Part shown: in pieces, positions 31,801 to 40,388 of the stretch
Layout of the letters: each line of letters opens with the position of its first letter
Numbering within the stretch: the stretch's first letter is position 1
Assembly: GCA_011389575.1 (NCBI GenBank)
Contig: JAABUB010000014.1
Location: 1-51,813 of the forward strand
Direction of reading: 5' to 3'
Length of the DNA stretch: 51,813 nt
DNA from: Desulfotignum sp.
GTDB lineage: Bacteria; Desulfobacterota; Desulfobacteria; Desulfobacterales; Desulfobacteraceae
Notes under the pieces: generated by a model
The model's input: the letters and a program-made list of their open reading frames with translations, nothing else
Databases searched by the model: none
Told to the model about the DNA's origin: nothing
Made by a program: the position numbers and the translations under genes

Positions 31801-33041
31801 TCGAAAATCTTTTCATCGGCTGCCGACGCTTCCGCCGCATCCGGTTCCATGTCCCGGATTTTTCCGGCTGGTTTGTCTTTCCAGTATGCCTTGTACCACT
31901 CATTGGCAATGATCATGGCCATCACCTCATTTGTGCCGGTCCAGATGGATGCCAGGCGCAGGTCCCTGAAGATCCGTTCCACCGGGTAGATGTTGGTGTA
32001 TCCGATGCCGCCCATGACCTGCATGGCATTGTGCACTGCCTTCTGGCAGGATTCGGTGACAAATTTTTTGGATTCAGACACCATTCTGCGCATCTGCTTG
32101 TCATGGATCTGCGCATCCACGGCCCTGGCCGTGGTATAGATCATGGAGCGGGAAGCATCCAGCAGGGTTACGGCCTCTGCCACCTGAAAGGACACCCCCT
32201 GGAACTGCGCCACGGGCTGGCCGAACGCCTTGCGCTTCGAGGTGTACCCGGTGGCGATATCCACGGCCGGCACGGCCGCGCCGATGGTCATGGCTGCCGT
32301 GCCCAGGCGCTCGGGAATCATCATGGTGTTGAACACCTTCACCCCCTGGTGGAGTTCTCCCAAAAGGTTTTCTTTGGGCACCTTCACATCCTTGAACACC
32401 ATGCGGGCGGCTCCGCCGCCCCGGCATCCCATCAGTCCGTAAAGGTATTGGGCTTCCACCCCTTGTGTCTTATCCACGATAAAGCAGGAGATGCCGTTGC
32501 GGGGGTCGGCATGCGGGTCGGTTTTGGCATACACCAGAAAATAATCCGCCCCCTCTCCGCCCACGATGAACCGTTTCTGGCCGTTGAGGACAAAATGGTC
32601 CCCCTTGTCCTGTGCCGTGGTGGTGGTGCCGAAAAAATCAGACCCGCCCCGGGGCTCGGTGAGGCATTCGGCCGCAAACATCTCGCCTTTGAGCAACGGT
32701 TTGACATATTTTCCCTTCTGGGCATCGGTCCCGTGGAGGATAATGGCATCGCATACCAGTTCCGCCCCCACCCCGAAGGTGCAGGCAAAGATATATCCCA
32801 GCACCCCGATCTCCTCCATCACCATGCAGGTGGACACCCAGTCCATGCCCCTTCCTCCCCATTTTTCCGGGTACCGGCACCCCATCAGGTTGCGGCGGCC
32901 GGCTTCCTGTAAAAATTCTTTGGGGAACTGGATCTTGTCCGCATCCATATCCAGGATCATCTGCCGGGGGATGGTTTTGACAAACTCTCTGGCTTCCTGT
33001 TTCAGTGCTTTTTGTTGATCGGTTAAAAGGTAATCAAACAT
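31797..33041 (-). CDS. Acyl-CoA dehydrogenase family protein
   Basis: 414 residues. FAD/acyl-CoA motifs include 'CLTEPRGGSD' (about 126-135), 'GQKRFIVGGEGAD', 'RKAFGQPVAQFQGVSFQVAE' and 'QVMGGIGYTNIYPVERIFRD'. The residue that is the catalytic Glu of MCAD-type enzymes ('YEGT') is Thr368 here ('IWTGTNE'), while Glu244 in 'MMIPERLGTAAMTIG' sits where isovaleryl-CoA and long-chain enzymes keep their base. I therefore expect an IVD/LCAD-type active site. Substrate unknown. The electron acceptor is probably EtfAB. An inverted repeat at 33070-33082 precedes the gene. Confidence 0.9.
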   Translation of the reverse strand: MFDYLLTDQQKALKQEAREFVKTIPRQMILDMDADKIQFPKEFLQEAGRRNLMGCRYPEKWGGRGMDWVSTCMVMEEIGVLGYIFACTFGVGAELVCDAIILHGTDAQKGKYVKPLLKGEMFAAECLTEPRGGSDFFGTTTTAQDKGDHFVLNGQKRFIVGGEGADYFLVYAKTDPHADPRNGISCFIVDKTQGVEAQYLYGLMGCRGGGAARMVFKDVKVPKENLLGELHQGVKVFNTMMIPERLGTAAMTIGAAVPAVDIATGYTSKRKAFGQPVAQFQGVSFQVAEAVTLLDASRSMIYTTARAVDAQIHDKQMRRMVSESKKFVTESCQKAVHNAMQVMGGIGYTNIYPVERIFRDLRLASIWTGTNEVMAMIIANEWYKAYWKDKPAGKIRDMEPDAAEASAADEKIFE

Positions 33042-33069
33042 AGGAACAGCTCCTTATATTGCTAATCTA

Positions 33070-33082
33070 AACATAATATGTT
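33070..33082. promoter_or_regulatory. Palindrome upstream of the acyl-CoA dehydrogenase
   Basis: AACATA-A-TATGTT is a perfect 13-bp inverted repeat, 29 bp before the dehydrogenase ATG. It is a candidate repressor site. Confidence 0.4.
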
Positions 33083-33191
33083 CGTTCTTCAGGAGAAGGA
33101 TGTCAAGAAAAAATCGGGATTTGACTTTTTGCCGTATTTGGTGCAATGATTTGCCGTTTTGAGAATCTGGATACAAAAATAGGGAGACGTC

Positions 33192-34967
33192 ATGGGGGAA
33201 CCCATTGATCTGAACTGGAAAGAGTTCGGCAGTGCATTGCTCAATGCAACGCCCAACGGGGTGGCGGTGTTTGACAACACGCTCCAGGCAGTGATAACCA
33301 ACCAGCTGGTCAGAGACAGCCTGGGGGTGTATCCCGGGTCGTTTCTGTCTGCCACGATACCGTCATTAAAAGCCCCGGCCCTGCACGTACTTTCCACCAA
33401 AACCGTTGAAACCGGGATGGTGGTAAAAAAAAACGACAGCCGGTATTCGGTGCTGCTGGGTCCCATCCGACATGACAATGCCGCCATTGGCGTTATGGCC
33501 ATTTTTGAGGACATGACCGCTCTCACCAACATCACCAACCGGATGAAGGGATTTCAGCAGCTGTCCATAGAGCTGGACACCATCATAGACAGCTCCAATG
33601 ACGGATTGTGGATCTGCGACGGCAACGGGGTGGTGGTGAGGGTCAACCCGGCATCTGAAAAGATGATCGGTCTTTCAGCAGCCGAAGTTGTGGGCAGGCA
33701 CATGTCGGAACTGGTGGAAAAAAAACTGGTGGACCGGTCCGTGACCCTGGAGGTGCTCAAAACAAGAAAAAAAGTGTCCTTGATCCAGAAAACCCGTATC
33801 GGCCGGCACCTGTTTCTGACCGGGACCCCGGTGTTTGATAAAAACGGGGACCTTTTCCGGGTGGTGATCAATGAACGGGATATCACGAAAATTACCCGGC
33901 TCCAGGAACAATTAAAAGAAAATGTGGAGATTGCCGAACAATACAAACAGGATATACTGGAAAAACAGATTGAAGAAACCGAATCCCGCCAGATTATTGC
34001 CAAGAGCGCCAATTACCAGAACATCGTGCAAAAGGCCATCAAACTGGCGCAGGTGGATTCCACGGTATTGATTTTAGGGGAATCCGGCACAGGCAAAGGG
34101 GTGATTGCCGATCTGATCCATAAATACTCCTCCCGGGCGGATCATCCCATGATAAAAATCAATTGCGGTTCCATCCCGGAAACCCTTGTGGAAAGTGAGC
34201 TGTTCGGATATGAAAAAGGGGCATTTACAGGAGCCGGGCATAAAGGCAAGCCCGGTAAGTTTGAAACCGCGGACAAGGGGATCATTTTTCTGGATGAGAT
34301 TGCGGAATTGCCCCTGGCATCCCAGGTCAAATTGTTGAAATTTCTGGAAGACGGCGTGATTTCCCGGGTGGGCAGCACCGCCAGCAAACCCGTAGACGTG
34401 CGGATTATTGCGGCAACCAACCGGGATTTAAAAGACATGATTGAGACAAAGCAGTTTCGAAACGATCTTTACTACCGGCTCAATGTGATTCCCGTCAAAA
34501 TCCCCCCCCTCCGGGAACGTGCAGACTGTTTGGTGCCATTGATCACCCGGTACCTGGGGGTTTTTTGCCAGAAATATGGAAAACCTGAAATGACCCTGTC
34601 CAGAGAGGCTGTGGATGCCCTGACAGCCTATCCGTTTCCAGGCAATGTCAGGGAATTGATCAATATCTGTGAACGTCTGGTGGTCATGGCCCGGAACAAC
34701 CGAATCCAGTATGAAAATCTTCCCGGCGGTATCCGTAAAATCATGGCTTCTGCAGAGCCGTATGGCGGTGTCTGGCAACCGGGTCAGACCCTTGGCCAGA
34801 TGGTGGCAGATCTGGAAAAAGAGGTGCTTGCCGCAGCATTGAAAAAAACAAAGACCCAGGCAAATGCGGCAAAATTGCTGGGTATTAACCAGTCCACCAT
34901 TGCCAGGAAAATGAAAAAATACGGCCTGACCAGATCCGCCTGGGAATTTCCGGGGCCTTCTCATTGA
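33192..34967 (+). CDS. Sigma-54-dependent transcriptional activator with PAS sensing
   Basis: 591 residues. The order is an N-terminal PAS-like domain (about 12-110), a second PAS domain (about 125-235), a coiled stretch (about 235-265), a AAA+ sigma-54 domain (about 270-500) and a C-terminal Fis-type HTH ('TQANAAKLLGINQSTIARKMKKYG', about 556-580). Walker A is GESGTGKG (296-303), the sigma-54 contact loop GAFTGA (343-348), Walker B IIFLDE (364-369). There is no receiver domain, so it senses a small molecule or redox state directly. It sits beside two genes whose promoter region (38270-38590) carries two sigma-54 promoters, which makes it the likely activator of the agmatine/GABA genes. Confidence 0.92.
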   Translation: MGEPIDLNWKEFGSALLNATPNGVAVFDNTLQAVITNQLVRDSLGVYPGSFLSATIPSLKAPALHVLSTKTVETGMVVKKNDSRYSVLLGPIRHDNAAIGVMAIFEDMTALTNITNRMKGFQQLSIELDTIIDSSNDGLWICDGNGVVVRVNPASEKMIGLSAAEVVGRHMSELVEKKLVDRSVTLEVLKTRKKVSLIQKTRIGRHLFLTGTPVFDKNGDLFRVVINERDITKITRLQEQLKENVEIAEQYKQDILEKQIEETESRQIIAKSANYQNIVQKAIKLAQVDSTVLILGESGTGKGVIADLIHKYSSRADHPMIKINCGSIPETLVESELFGYEKGAFTGAGHKGKPGKFETADKGIIFLDEIAELPLASQVKLLKFLEDGVISRVGSTASKPVDVRIIAATNRDLKDMIETKQFRNDLYYRLNVIPVKIPPLRERADCLVPLITRYLGVFCQKYGKPEMTLSREAVDALTAYPFPGNVRELINICERLVVMARNNRIQYENLPGGIRKIMASAEPYGGVWQPGQTLGQMVADLEKEVLAAALKKTKTQANAAKLLGINQSTIARKMKKYGLTRSAWEFPGPSH

Positions 34968-34976
34968 AGGCCCCGG
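34950..34976. terminator. Stem-loop at the end of the activator gene
   Basis: CCGGGGCCTTC and GAAGGCCCCGG form an 11-bp perfect stem with a 5-nt loop overlapping the stop codon. It lacks an immediate T run, so termination strength is uncertain; it separates the activator from the convergent AOR gene. Confidence 0.55.
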
Positions 34977-35023
34977 AGGTTATTTGTTTGGGAGCGTTAT
35001 GTTTTGTTTTTCAAAAATGTAAG

Positions 35024-36787
35024 TTATTTGCCTGATTCTGCGGCGGGAATGCCGTTTTCATCCCACCCCCTGAGGCGGTAATAATCCTGGACCAGTCGGG
35101 TGAGTTCTGATTCCGTGATGCCGTTGCCATCGGGGAGTTTTTCGGTGAGCAGGCGTTTGGGCAGAAAATCATCAGCTTTGGTCAAGCCTTCCTGCAGGTT
35201 GAACCGGCGGGTCAGGTCCGTTACCCGGGCGGCCGTCTCTGAGAGTTCCTCTTTGGACAGGTTTATGCCGGTGGCCATGGACACCAGGGCGGACAACTCC
35301 TCCCACGGGTAAAAATCCCGGTAGAAACGGCAGAGGATAAAGGTGTCGAACAGGGTGCACCGGTCCTCAAAATCCAGAAACATTTCAGCCTTGCCGTCTA
35401 TCTGTTCCGGGTCGATCATCCCGGCCAGCTCGGGCTTGTAAAAGGTACTGCGCAGATGACACGCACCCCGGGGGCTGACTGCATAGGCCAGGCCCATGCC
35501 TTTCAAAACTCTGGGGTCATACCCGGCCGGCTCCATGCCTTTGACATGTACGGCCAGGTCTGCCATGCCCATCTCCGGGGCTGCGGTTTTGATGCCGTCG
35601 GCCAGAAGACCGCCGAGCCCCTCCCGCCGGGCGATTTTTTCCAGCAGATCTGCCACGGCATCTGCATCCCCGTATGCCAGCGTTTCTTTGATATTTCCCC
35701 GGCCGGAGGCCTCGATGGCCAGGGCCGCCAGGTTGCCGGCGGTCATGGTGTCCAGTCCCAGGCGGTCACAGATATCATTGAGCCAGGTGATCTCTTCGAT
35801 GCTGTCGATCATGCACAGCCCGCCGAATGCATAAATGGTTTCATACTCCGGTCCTTCCAGTTTCAGTCCGGCATGGCGGCCTTCTTTGACCGTGACCAGT
35901 TTGCCGCATCCCATGAAACAGGTCTTGCAGGACCGGGGCCTGGCATCCATGTCTTTGGCCATGCGGGTGGCATTGATCTGTTCAAAGTGATCACAGCTGC
36001 CCCGGGACCAGTACCGGGCTGGAAACGCACCGGCCTTGTTCAATCCATCCACCATGACCGGGGTGCCCTGGCCCCGGTAGGTCCGGGTGGCCGGGTGCTG
36101 GTTCAGATCTTTGGCCATGGTCCTGGCGTATTGTTTCATGGCATCCGGATCATGGAAGGTTTTTTTCTGCTCCCCATGGAAGACCAGGGCCTTGATGTTT
36201 TTTGACCCCAGCACTGCGCCCATGCCGGTGCGGCCGGCGGACCGCCAGTAATCATTTTCAACCACGGCAAATTTCACCTGGTTTTCACCGGCCGGACCGA
36301 TAACCAGGGCAGCGGCATCTTTTTTTTCGCACAATGCCTTGACCGCGTCTTCGGTTTCATAGGTGTCCTTTCCCCACAAATTTTGGGCATCATGAAACAC
36401 TACGCCGGTGTCGCTGATCTCCAGCCAAACAGGACCGGCCGCCGCGCCTCTCACGAGCACCGCATCATACCCGGCACCGCTGATGGCGGGGGCGGCCCGG
36501 CCCCCGGAATAGCTTTCCGCATAGAATCCGGTCAGCGGAGACTTGGAAAAGATGCCGTACCGGCAACTGCCGTAAACCGGGCTGTCGGTCAAAGGCCCCA
36601 GCCCCACGATGAGGTGGTTTTCCGGTGCCAGGGGATCCACCCCGGGCGGATTGTATGTGAGCAGCAGATGGGTGGCCAGGCCCTTGCCCCCCATATACTG
36701 TTTGAGGATCGCATCATCGACCGGCACCACCTGTGTGGTTTGCGCTGTGACGTCAATGATGAGAATGCGGTTGAAAAAACCTTTCAT
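35024..36787 (-). CDS. aor: Tungsten-type aldehyde:ferredoxin oxidoreductase
   Basis: 587 residues, typical AOR length. The [4Fe-4S] ligands align with those of the Pyrococcus enzyme: Cys287, Cys290, Cys294 ('CKTCFMGCGK') and Cys486 ('DTFILCRF'). 'GPAGENQVKFA' and 'GRTGMGAVLGSKNIKA' are conserved bis-pterin regions. AOR oxidises aldehydes to acids and reduces ferredoxin. It follows the GABA aminotransferase by 94 bp on the same strand, so succinate semialdehyde is the most likely substrate; this is inference. The intervening 36811-36839 holds a CCGGCA/TGCCGG hairpin. Tungsten rather than molybdenum is inferred from the family. Confidence 0.92.
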   Translation of the reverse strand: MKGFFNRILIIDVTAQTTQVVPVDDAILKQYMGGKGLATHLLLTYNPPGVDPLAPENHLIVGLGPLTDSPVYGSCRYGIFSKSPLTGFYAESYSGGRAAPAISGAGYDAVLVRGAAAGPVWLEISDTGVVFHDAQNLWGKDTYETEDAVKALCEKKDAAALVIGPAGENQVKFAVVENDYWRSAGRTGMGAVLGSKNIKALVFHGEQKKTFHDPDAMKQYARTMAKDLNQHPATRTYRGQGTPVMVDGLNKAGAFPARYWSRGSCDHFEQINATRMAKDMDARPRSCKTCFMGCGKLVTVKEGRHAGLKLEGPEYETIYAFGGLCMIDSIEEITWLNDICDRLGLDTMTAGNLAALAIEASGRGNIKETLAYGDADAVADLLEKIARREGLGGLLADGIKTAAPEMGMADLAVHVKGMEPAGYDPRVLKGMGLAYAVSPRGACHLRSTFYKPELAGMIDPEQIDGKAEMFLDFEDRCTLFDTFILCRFYRDFYPWEELSALVSMATGINLSKEELSETAARVTDLTRRFNLQEGLTKADDFLPKRLLTEKLPDGNGITESELTRLVQDYYRLRGWDENGIPAAESGK

Positions 36788-36881
36788 ATCTTCTCCTTAA
36801 TACCGTTTTTCCGGCAGGTGTGTTTTGTGCCGGTTTTTTGGATTCATGAGACCGGCAGGGTCATTTACAGGACCGGTAAGG

Positions 36882-38189
36882 TTATTTTTCCAAAGCCTTG
36901 AATCCAGCTTCCAGGATGGAAAGGCCTTTGTCAAGTTGTTCATCAGTGATTACAAAGGGCATAAGGGTCCGGATGACATTGCCGAAATTGCCGCAGGAGA
37001 GAATCACCAGCCCGTTTTCATAGCAGATCCGGACCAGTTCCTTGGCTTTTTCAGTAGCCGGTTCCTTTGTCTGACGGTCTTTGACCAGTTCCAGGGCCAG
37101 CATCGGGCCCTTGCCCCGGATCTCGCCGATGATCTCATGGCGGTTTGCCAGGTCGGTGAACCGTTTTTGCAGAATCTCTCCCAGCTCACGGGACCGTTCC
37201 AGCAGGTTGTCTTTGAACAAAATTTCCAGGACCGCCAGGGCCGCCTTGCAGGACAACGGGTTGCCGCTGTAGGTGCCGCCCAGACCCCCGGCATGGGGAG
37301 CATCCATCAGTTCTGCACGTCCGGTGACCGCACTCAGGGGCATGCCGCCGGCCAGGCTCTTGGCCTGGGTGACGATGTCCGGTTCAATGCCCCAGTGTTC
37401 GGATGCCAGAAATTTGCCGGTACGCCCGGCCCCGGACTGTACCTCATCCATGATCAGCAGGATGCCGTATTTTTTGGCGATGGCGGCCAGCTTCGGGAAA
37501 TATTCCGGGGGCGGGGTGATGAACCCGCCTTCCCCCTGGATGGGTTCGACAATGATGGCGGCACAGGATTCCGGGTCCACATGGGTGATGAAAGACGATT
37601 CCAGCAGGTCGGCACATGCGATGTCACAGGAAGGGTAGGTGCATCCCAGGGGGCACCGGTAACAATAGGCATAGGGGACCCGGTATACCTCCGGGGCAAA
37701 GGGACCAAATCCGTATTTATAAGGTTTGATCTTGCTGGTCAGGGTCATGGTCATCAGGGTCCGGCCGTGGAACCCGTTTTCAAAGGCGATCACCGCCGGC
37801 CGTTTGGTGGCGTACCGGGCTACTTTCACGGCGTTTTCAACCGCTTCAGCCCCGGAGTTGGCAAACATGGTTTTTTTGGGGAAATCTCCCGGCACCAGGG
37901 TATTCAGCTGCCGGGCCAGCTCGATATAGGATTCATACATGCCCACATGAAAGCAGGTATGGATGAATTGGTCTGCCTGGTCCTTGATGGCTTTGACCAC
38001 CTTGGGGTGGGCATGCCCCACATTGTTGACCCCGATGCCGCCGGCAAAATCGATGAATGTTTTGCCGTCTACATCGGTCATGGTGGCGCCGCTGGCTTTT
38101 GCGATGACAGCAGGGGTCAGGTTGGCAGGCCCCTGGGCCACGTGTGCCTGCCGGAGTTGGTTGAAATGTTCGGTTCTGGTGGAAGTCAT
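36882..38189 (-). CDS. gabT: 4-aminobutyrate aminotransferase-like class III transaminase
   Basis: 435 residues. The PLP lysine is Lys277 ('TQAKSLAGGMPLSAVTGR') and the ring-binding Asp is Asp248 ('IMDEVQSGAGRTGKF'). 'ENGFHGRTLMTMTLTSK' and the Cys-bearing 'YCYRCPLGCTYPSC' (about 175-188) are features of GABA aminotransferases. It would convert GABA and 2-oxoglutarate to succinate semialdehyde and glutamate. I start at the ATG at 38189 (GGAG upstream); the longer frame to 38408 runs through regulatory DNA. Transcription is predicted from the minus-strand sigma-54 promoter at 38270-38285, together with the AOR gene. Confidence 0.9.
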   Translation of the reverse strand: MTSTRTEHFNQLRQAHVAQGPANLTPAVIAKASGATMTDVDGKTFIDFAGGIGVNNVGHAHPKVVKAIKDQADQFIHTCFHVGMYESYIELARQLNTLVPGDFPKKTMFANSGAEAVENAVKVARYATKRPAVIAFENGFHGRTLMTMTLTSKIKPYKYGFGPFAPEVYRVPYAYCYRCPLGCTYPSCDIACADLLESSFITHVDPESCAAIIVEPIQGEGGFITPPPEYFPKLAAIAKKYGILLIMDEVQSGAGRTGKFLASEHWGIEPDIVTQAKSLAGGMPLSAVTGRAELMDAPHAGGLGGTYSGNPLSCKAALAVLEILFKDNLLERSRELGEILQKRFTDLANRHEIIGEIRGKGPMLALELVKDRQTKEPATEKAKELVRICYENGLVILSCGNFGNVIRTLMPFVITDEQLDKGLSILEAGFKALEK

Positions 38190-38269
38190 TATATTTCTCC
38201 AAAATATGGTATTGTATTTTTTCCCTGCAAGGGATTGATCTGAATCTGATAATCTGAAAGAATAATTAC

Positions 38270-38285
38270 AGCAAAACATATGCCA
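38270..38285 (-). promoter_or_regulatory. Sigma-54 promoter for gabT-aor
   Basis: Minus strand TGGCAT-ATGTT-TTGCT, one base from the consensus TGGCAC-N5-TTGCW, with correct GG-GC spacing. The predicted start is near 38258, about 70 nt before the gabT ATG. Confidence 0.7.
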
Positions 38286-38402
38286 GTCAGGGCATTTTTG
38301 ATAAAGCCCCTTTTGGACAAGGGCTTTGGCGGAAACCCGTCCCTGATGAATGCATTGCCGAAGGAGATAGCACTCTCTAAAATATATCAATTTTGCATAA
38401 AT

Positions 38403-38416
38403 ATGCATTTTTGCAT
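38403..38416. promoter_or_regulatory. Candidate activator site 1 (ATGC-N6-GCAT)
   Basis: ATGCATTTTTGCAT lies between the two divergent sigma-54 promoters and overlaps a second inverted repeat, TGCATAAATATGCA (38394-38407). Position about 120 bp from the left promoter and 160 bp from the right one suits an enhancer-binding protein. Confidence 0.6.
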
Positions 38417-38495
38417 TTTATTGGGAGATGTTTTTTTAACCAGTTATTTTTTAAATAAAATTTGCGTCATTAGCAACGTGACCGTTGGATGAAAT

Positions 38496-38509
38496 ATGCT
38501 AAATTGCAT
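38496..38509. promoter_or_regulatory. Candidate activator site 2 (ATGC-N6-GCAT)
   Basis: ATGCTAAATTGCAT has the same arms and spacing as site 1, starting 93 bp further right, close to nine helical turns, so both would face the same side of the DNA. Confidence 0.6.
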
Positions 38510-38574
38510 TTTTCAAGCTGCAGAGGATATGCCGACCGGTGCGTTGCAGTTGAAAACAGCGGATGACTGGAGAA

Positions 38575-38590
38575 TGGCACGTTAATTGCT
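38575..38590 (+). promoter_or_regulatory. Sigma-54 promoter for the TRAP-agu-CoA-transferase operon
   Basis: TGGCAC-GTTAA-TTGCT is an exact sigma-54 consensus. The predicted start is about 50 nt before the dctP-like ATG at 38651. Confidence 0.85.
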
Positions 38591-38650
38591 GGCCGTTGAT
38601 TTCAGCAAGCTGTTTTTTATCAACCTTTACCTCAGGAGGATGGGAAAGAA

Positions 38651-39676
38651 ATGAAATCTAAGAAATTGTTGTTCAGGATGGCATTGGTGATTGTTATGGT
38701 ACTGGCGTTTTCTTTTCAGGCCAGTGCTGCTGGAACGAAATGGAGATTGCAGCACTCATGGGGGGCTGCTGAAAACCACTTTTTTGAAAATTTTGCAAAA
38801 ATTGTCAGTGAAATGTCCGGAGGAGAAATTGAGATCTCCGTGTTTGCAGATGGCGAGTTGGTGAGCTGGGACATGCTGCCCAATGCAGTGGCGGCCGGGA
38901 CACTTGAGATGGGCCATACGCATCCGGATTATCATCAAGGTGCGGTCCCTGTCGGAGAACTGGAATCAGTCCCTTATCTATGGCGAACCATGGATGAGGA
39001 AATGGCCGTCATTTACATGTATGGACTTGGCGATGTATACAAGGAAGCTTTTGAAAAAAGATATAAATTCAAGGTGCTCGGATTTCAGGCAGATGATTGT
39101 GGTGCCCTCATGTTTACCAAGGAGGTGAACAGTCTGAAAGACATGAAAGGCATGTCTATCAATATTCTGGATCCGTATGCTACCATTTTGAACAAGTTGG
39201 CAGGTGCTGCCTCCACCTATCTGGGTCCTGAAGAACTGTATACTGCTTTGTCCCGAAAAGTGATTCAGGGTGTTGAGTACGGTGGCGCAAAAGCCATGTA
39301 TGATATGTCCCTGCATGAAGTGGCAAAGTATTTTCTGCTCCCAAGACATCAGGTCGCCTATTTCCCGTTTTACTTTATCAATCAAAGAGCATGGGACAAG
39401 CTGCCTGAAGATCAACAGGCCATCCTTGTGAATGCGGTCAAGGCCAACACATTGTATATGAGATCCTTTTATGCACAAAAAGAGCCGCAGGCGTTGAATG
39501 AAATGGTGGAAAAACACGGTGTAACCATCACTCATTTGCCGGAAGAGGAAATCGATGCGATTTCCCTGGAGACACTCGATTGGTTAAAAAATGATTTCGC
39601 ATCCAAAGGGCCTTATTGTAAAAGGGCTGCTGATATATGTCTGAAAGCTTTGAAAGATTTTGGACGGCTTGAATAA
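38651..39676 (+). CDS. TRAP transporter substrate-binding protein (DctP family)
   Basis: 341 residues with a signal peptide (about 1-26, ending SAAG). 'WRLQHSWGAAENHFFENFAKIVSEMSGGEIEISVFADGEL' and 'LKDMKGMSINI' identify the DctP fold, with a TakP-like flavour. The binding protein delivers its ligand to the DctQM membrane pair encoded next. TRAP systems usually carry carboxylates, but this one heads an operon with agmatine-degrading enzymes, so its ligand may be a polyamine-pathway compound. An AGGAGG lies 14 nt upstream with a closer GGGAAAG. The gene is separated from dctQ by a large stem-loop. Confidence 0.9.
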   Translation: MKSKKLLFRMALVIVMVLAFSFQASAAGTKWRLQHSWGAAENHFFENFAKIVSEMSGGEIEISVFADGELVSWDMLPNAVAAGTLEMGHTHPDYHQGAVPVGELESVPYLWRTMDEEMAVIYMYGLGDVYKEAFEKRYKFKVLGFQADDCGALMFTKEVNSLKDMKGMSINILDPYATILNKLAGAASTYLGPEELYTALSRKVIQGVEYGGAKAMYDMSLHEVAKYFLLPRHQVAYFPFYFINQRAWDKLPEDQQAILVNAVKANTLYMRSFYAQKEPQALNEMVEKHGVTITHLPEEEIDAISLETLDWLKNDFASKGPYCKRAADICLKALKDFGRLE

Positions 39677-39699
39677 AATAAAGATCGAGTTCTGTGTCA

Positions 39700-39747
39700 G
39701 GGAAGACGGTTTTGTGGGTGAATATCAATCACCCACCCGTCTTTCCC
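39700..39747 (+). repeat. Large stem-loop between dctP and dctQ
   Basis: GGGAAGACGG...GTGGGTGA pairs with TCACCCAC..CCGTCTTTCCC. There is no T run. Such elements often protect the abundant binding-protein mRNA from decay and lower expression of the membrane subunits. Confidence 0.6.
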
Positions 39748-39869
39748 GATTGAGGCTGCGCCAAATTTTTCGATTGAGACATTAAATATGCGGCTTTATG
39801 ACAATGACGTTGTTTTTGGATGAGTTCATCCAACAGATTTTTGTGAAACTTCATTAAGACAGGAGTAGC

Positions 39870-40388
39870 ATGGAAAAAATCAGAGCGGCGGTTCGGCTTA
39901 TGGATGGGCTGTGCAGTGGCGTAGCGAAGTCTGTTAAGTGGTTGATCCTCTTTTTTGTATTTGTCACAATTCTTGAGGTGGTGTTAAGATATTTCTTCCA
40001 GGCCCCTACCCTGTGGGCAAGAGAGCTGGTCGCACGGCTGTTCGGTCCATTGTGGATGCTGACCGGCGCTTATCTTTTGACAAAAGATGAGCAGGTGCGA
40101 ATGGATCTGGTTTTCATGCGCCTGAGTACCAGAAAAAAAGCTATTGTAGATCTCATCACATTCACGTTGTTTTTCTTATATTTCGGCATCATGGTGTTTT
40201 TCGCATGGAAGGACTGGTGGTCCTGTTACACCATGGCAGAGCACTCCAGGTCAGTTTGGGGACCTGTGTTGTGGCCTTTTAAACTGGCGATACCGTTAGG
40301 TATTTCCTTGCTGCTGATTGCAGGAATAGCCAAGTACATTCGTGATCTGTATGTTGCGATTACCGGGAGGGACTGGAATGGGAATTGA
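39870..40388 (+). CDS. TRAP transporter small membrane subunit (DctQ family)
   Basis: 172 residues with four membrane helices (about 22-45, 55-70, 88-112 and 135-158). 'FFQAPTLWARELVARLFGPLWMLTGAYLLTKDEQVRMDLVF' is typical of DctQ. It links the binding protein to the large subunit in the inner membrane. AGGAG precedes the ATG. The 3' end overlaps dctM by 11 bp. Confidence 0.88.
   Translation: MEKIRAAVRLMDGLCSGVAKSVKWLILFFVFVTILEVVLRYFFQAPTLWARELVARLFGPLWMLTGAYLLTKDEQVRMDLVFMRLSTRKKAIVDLITFTLFFLYFGIMVFFAWKDWWSCYTMAEHSRSVWGPVLWPFKLAIPLGISLLLIAGIAKYIRDLYVAITGRDWNGN

Noticed and set aside
32031-32912. Long plus-strand frame opposite the acyl-CoA dehydrogenase
   Set aside because: Shadow of a high-GC gene; His/Gly-rich translation and no ribosome site.
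33140-33160. TTGGTGCA...TTTGCC resembling a sigma-54 promoter before the activator gene
   Set aside because: The GG-GC distance is one base too long, and sigma-54 needs exact spacing.
36825-38243. 472-codon plus-strand frame opposite gabT
   Set aside because: Shadow frame; the opposite strand encodes a clear aminotransferase with intact PLP site.
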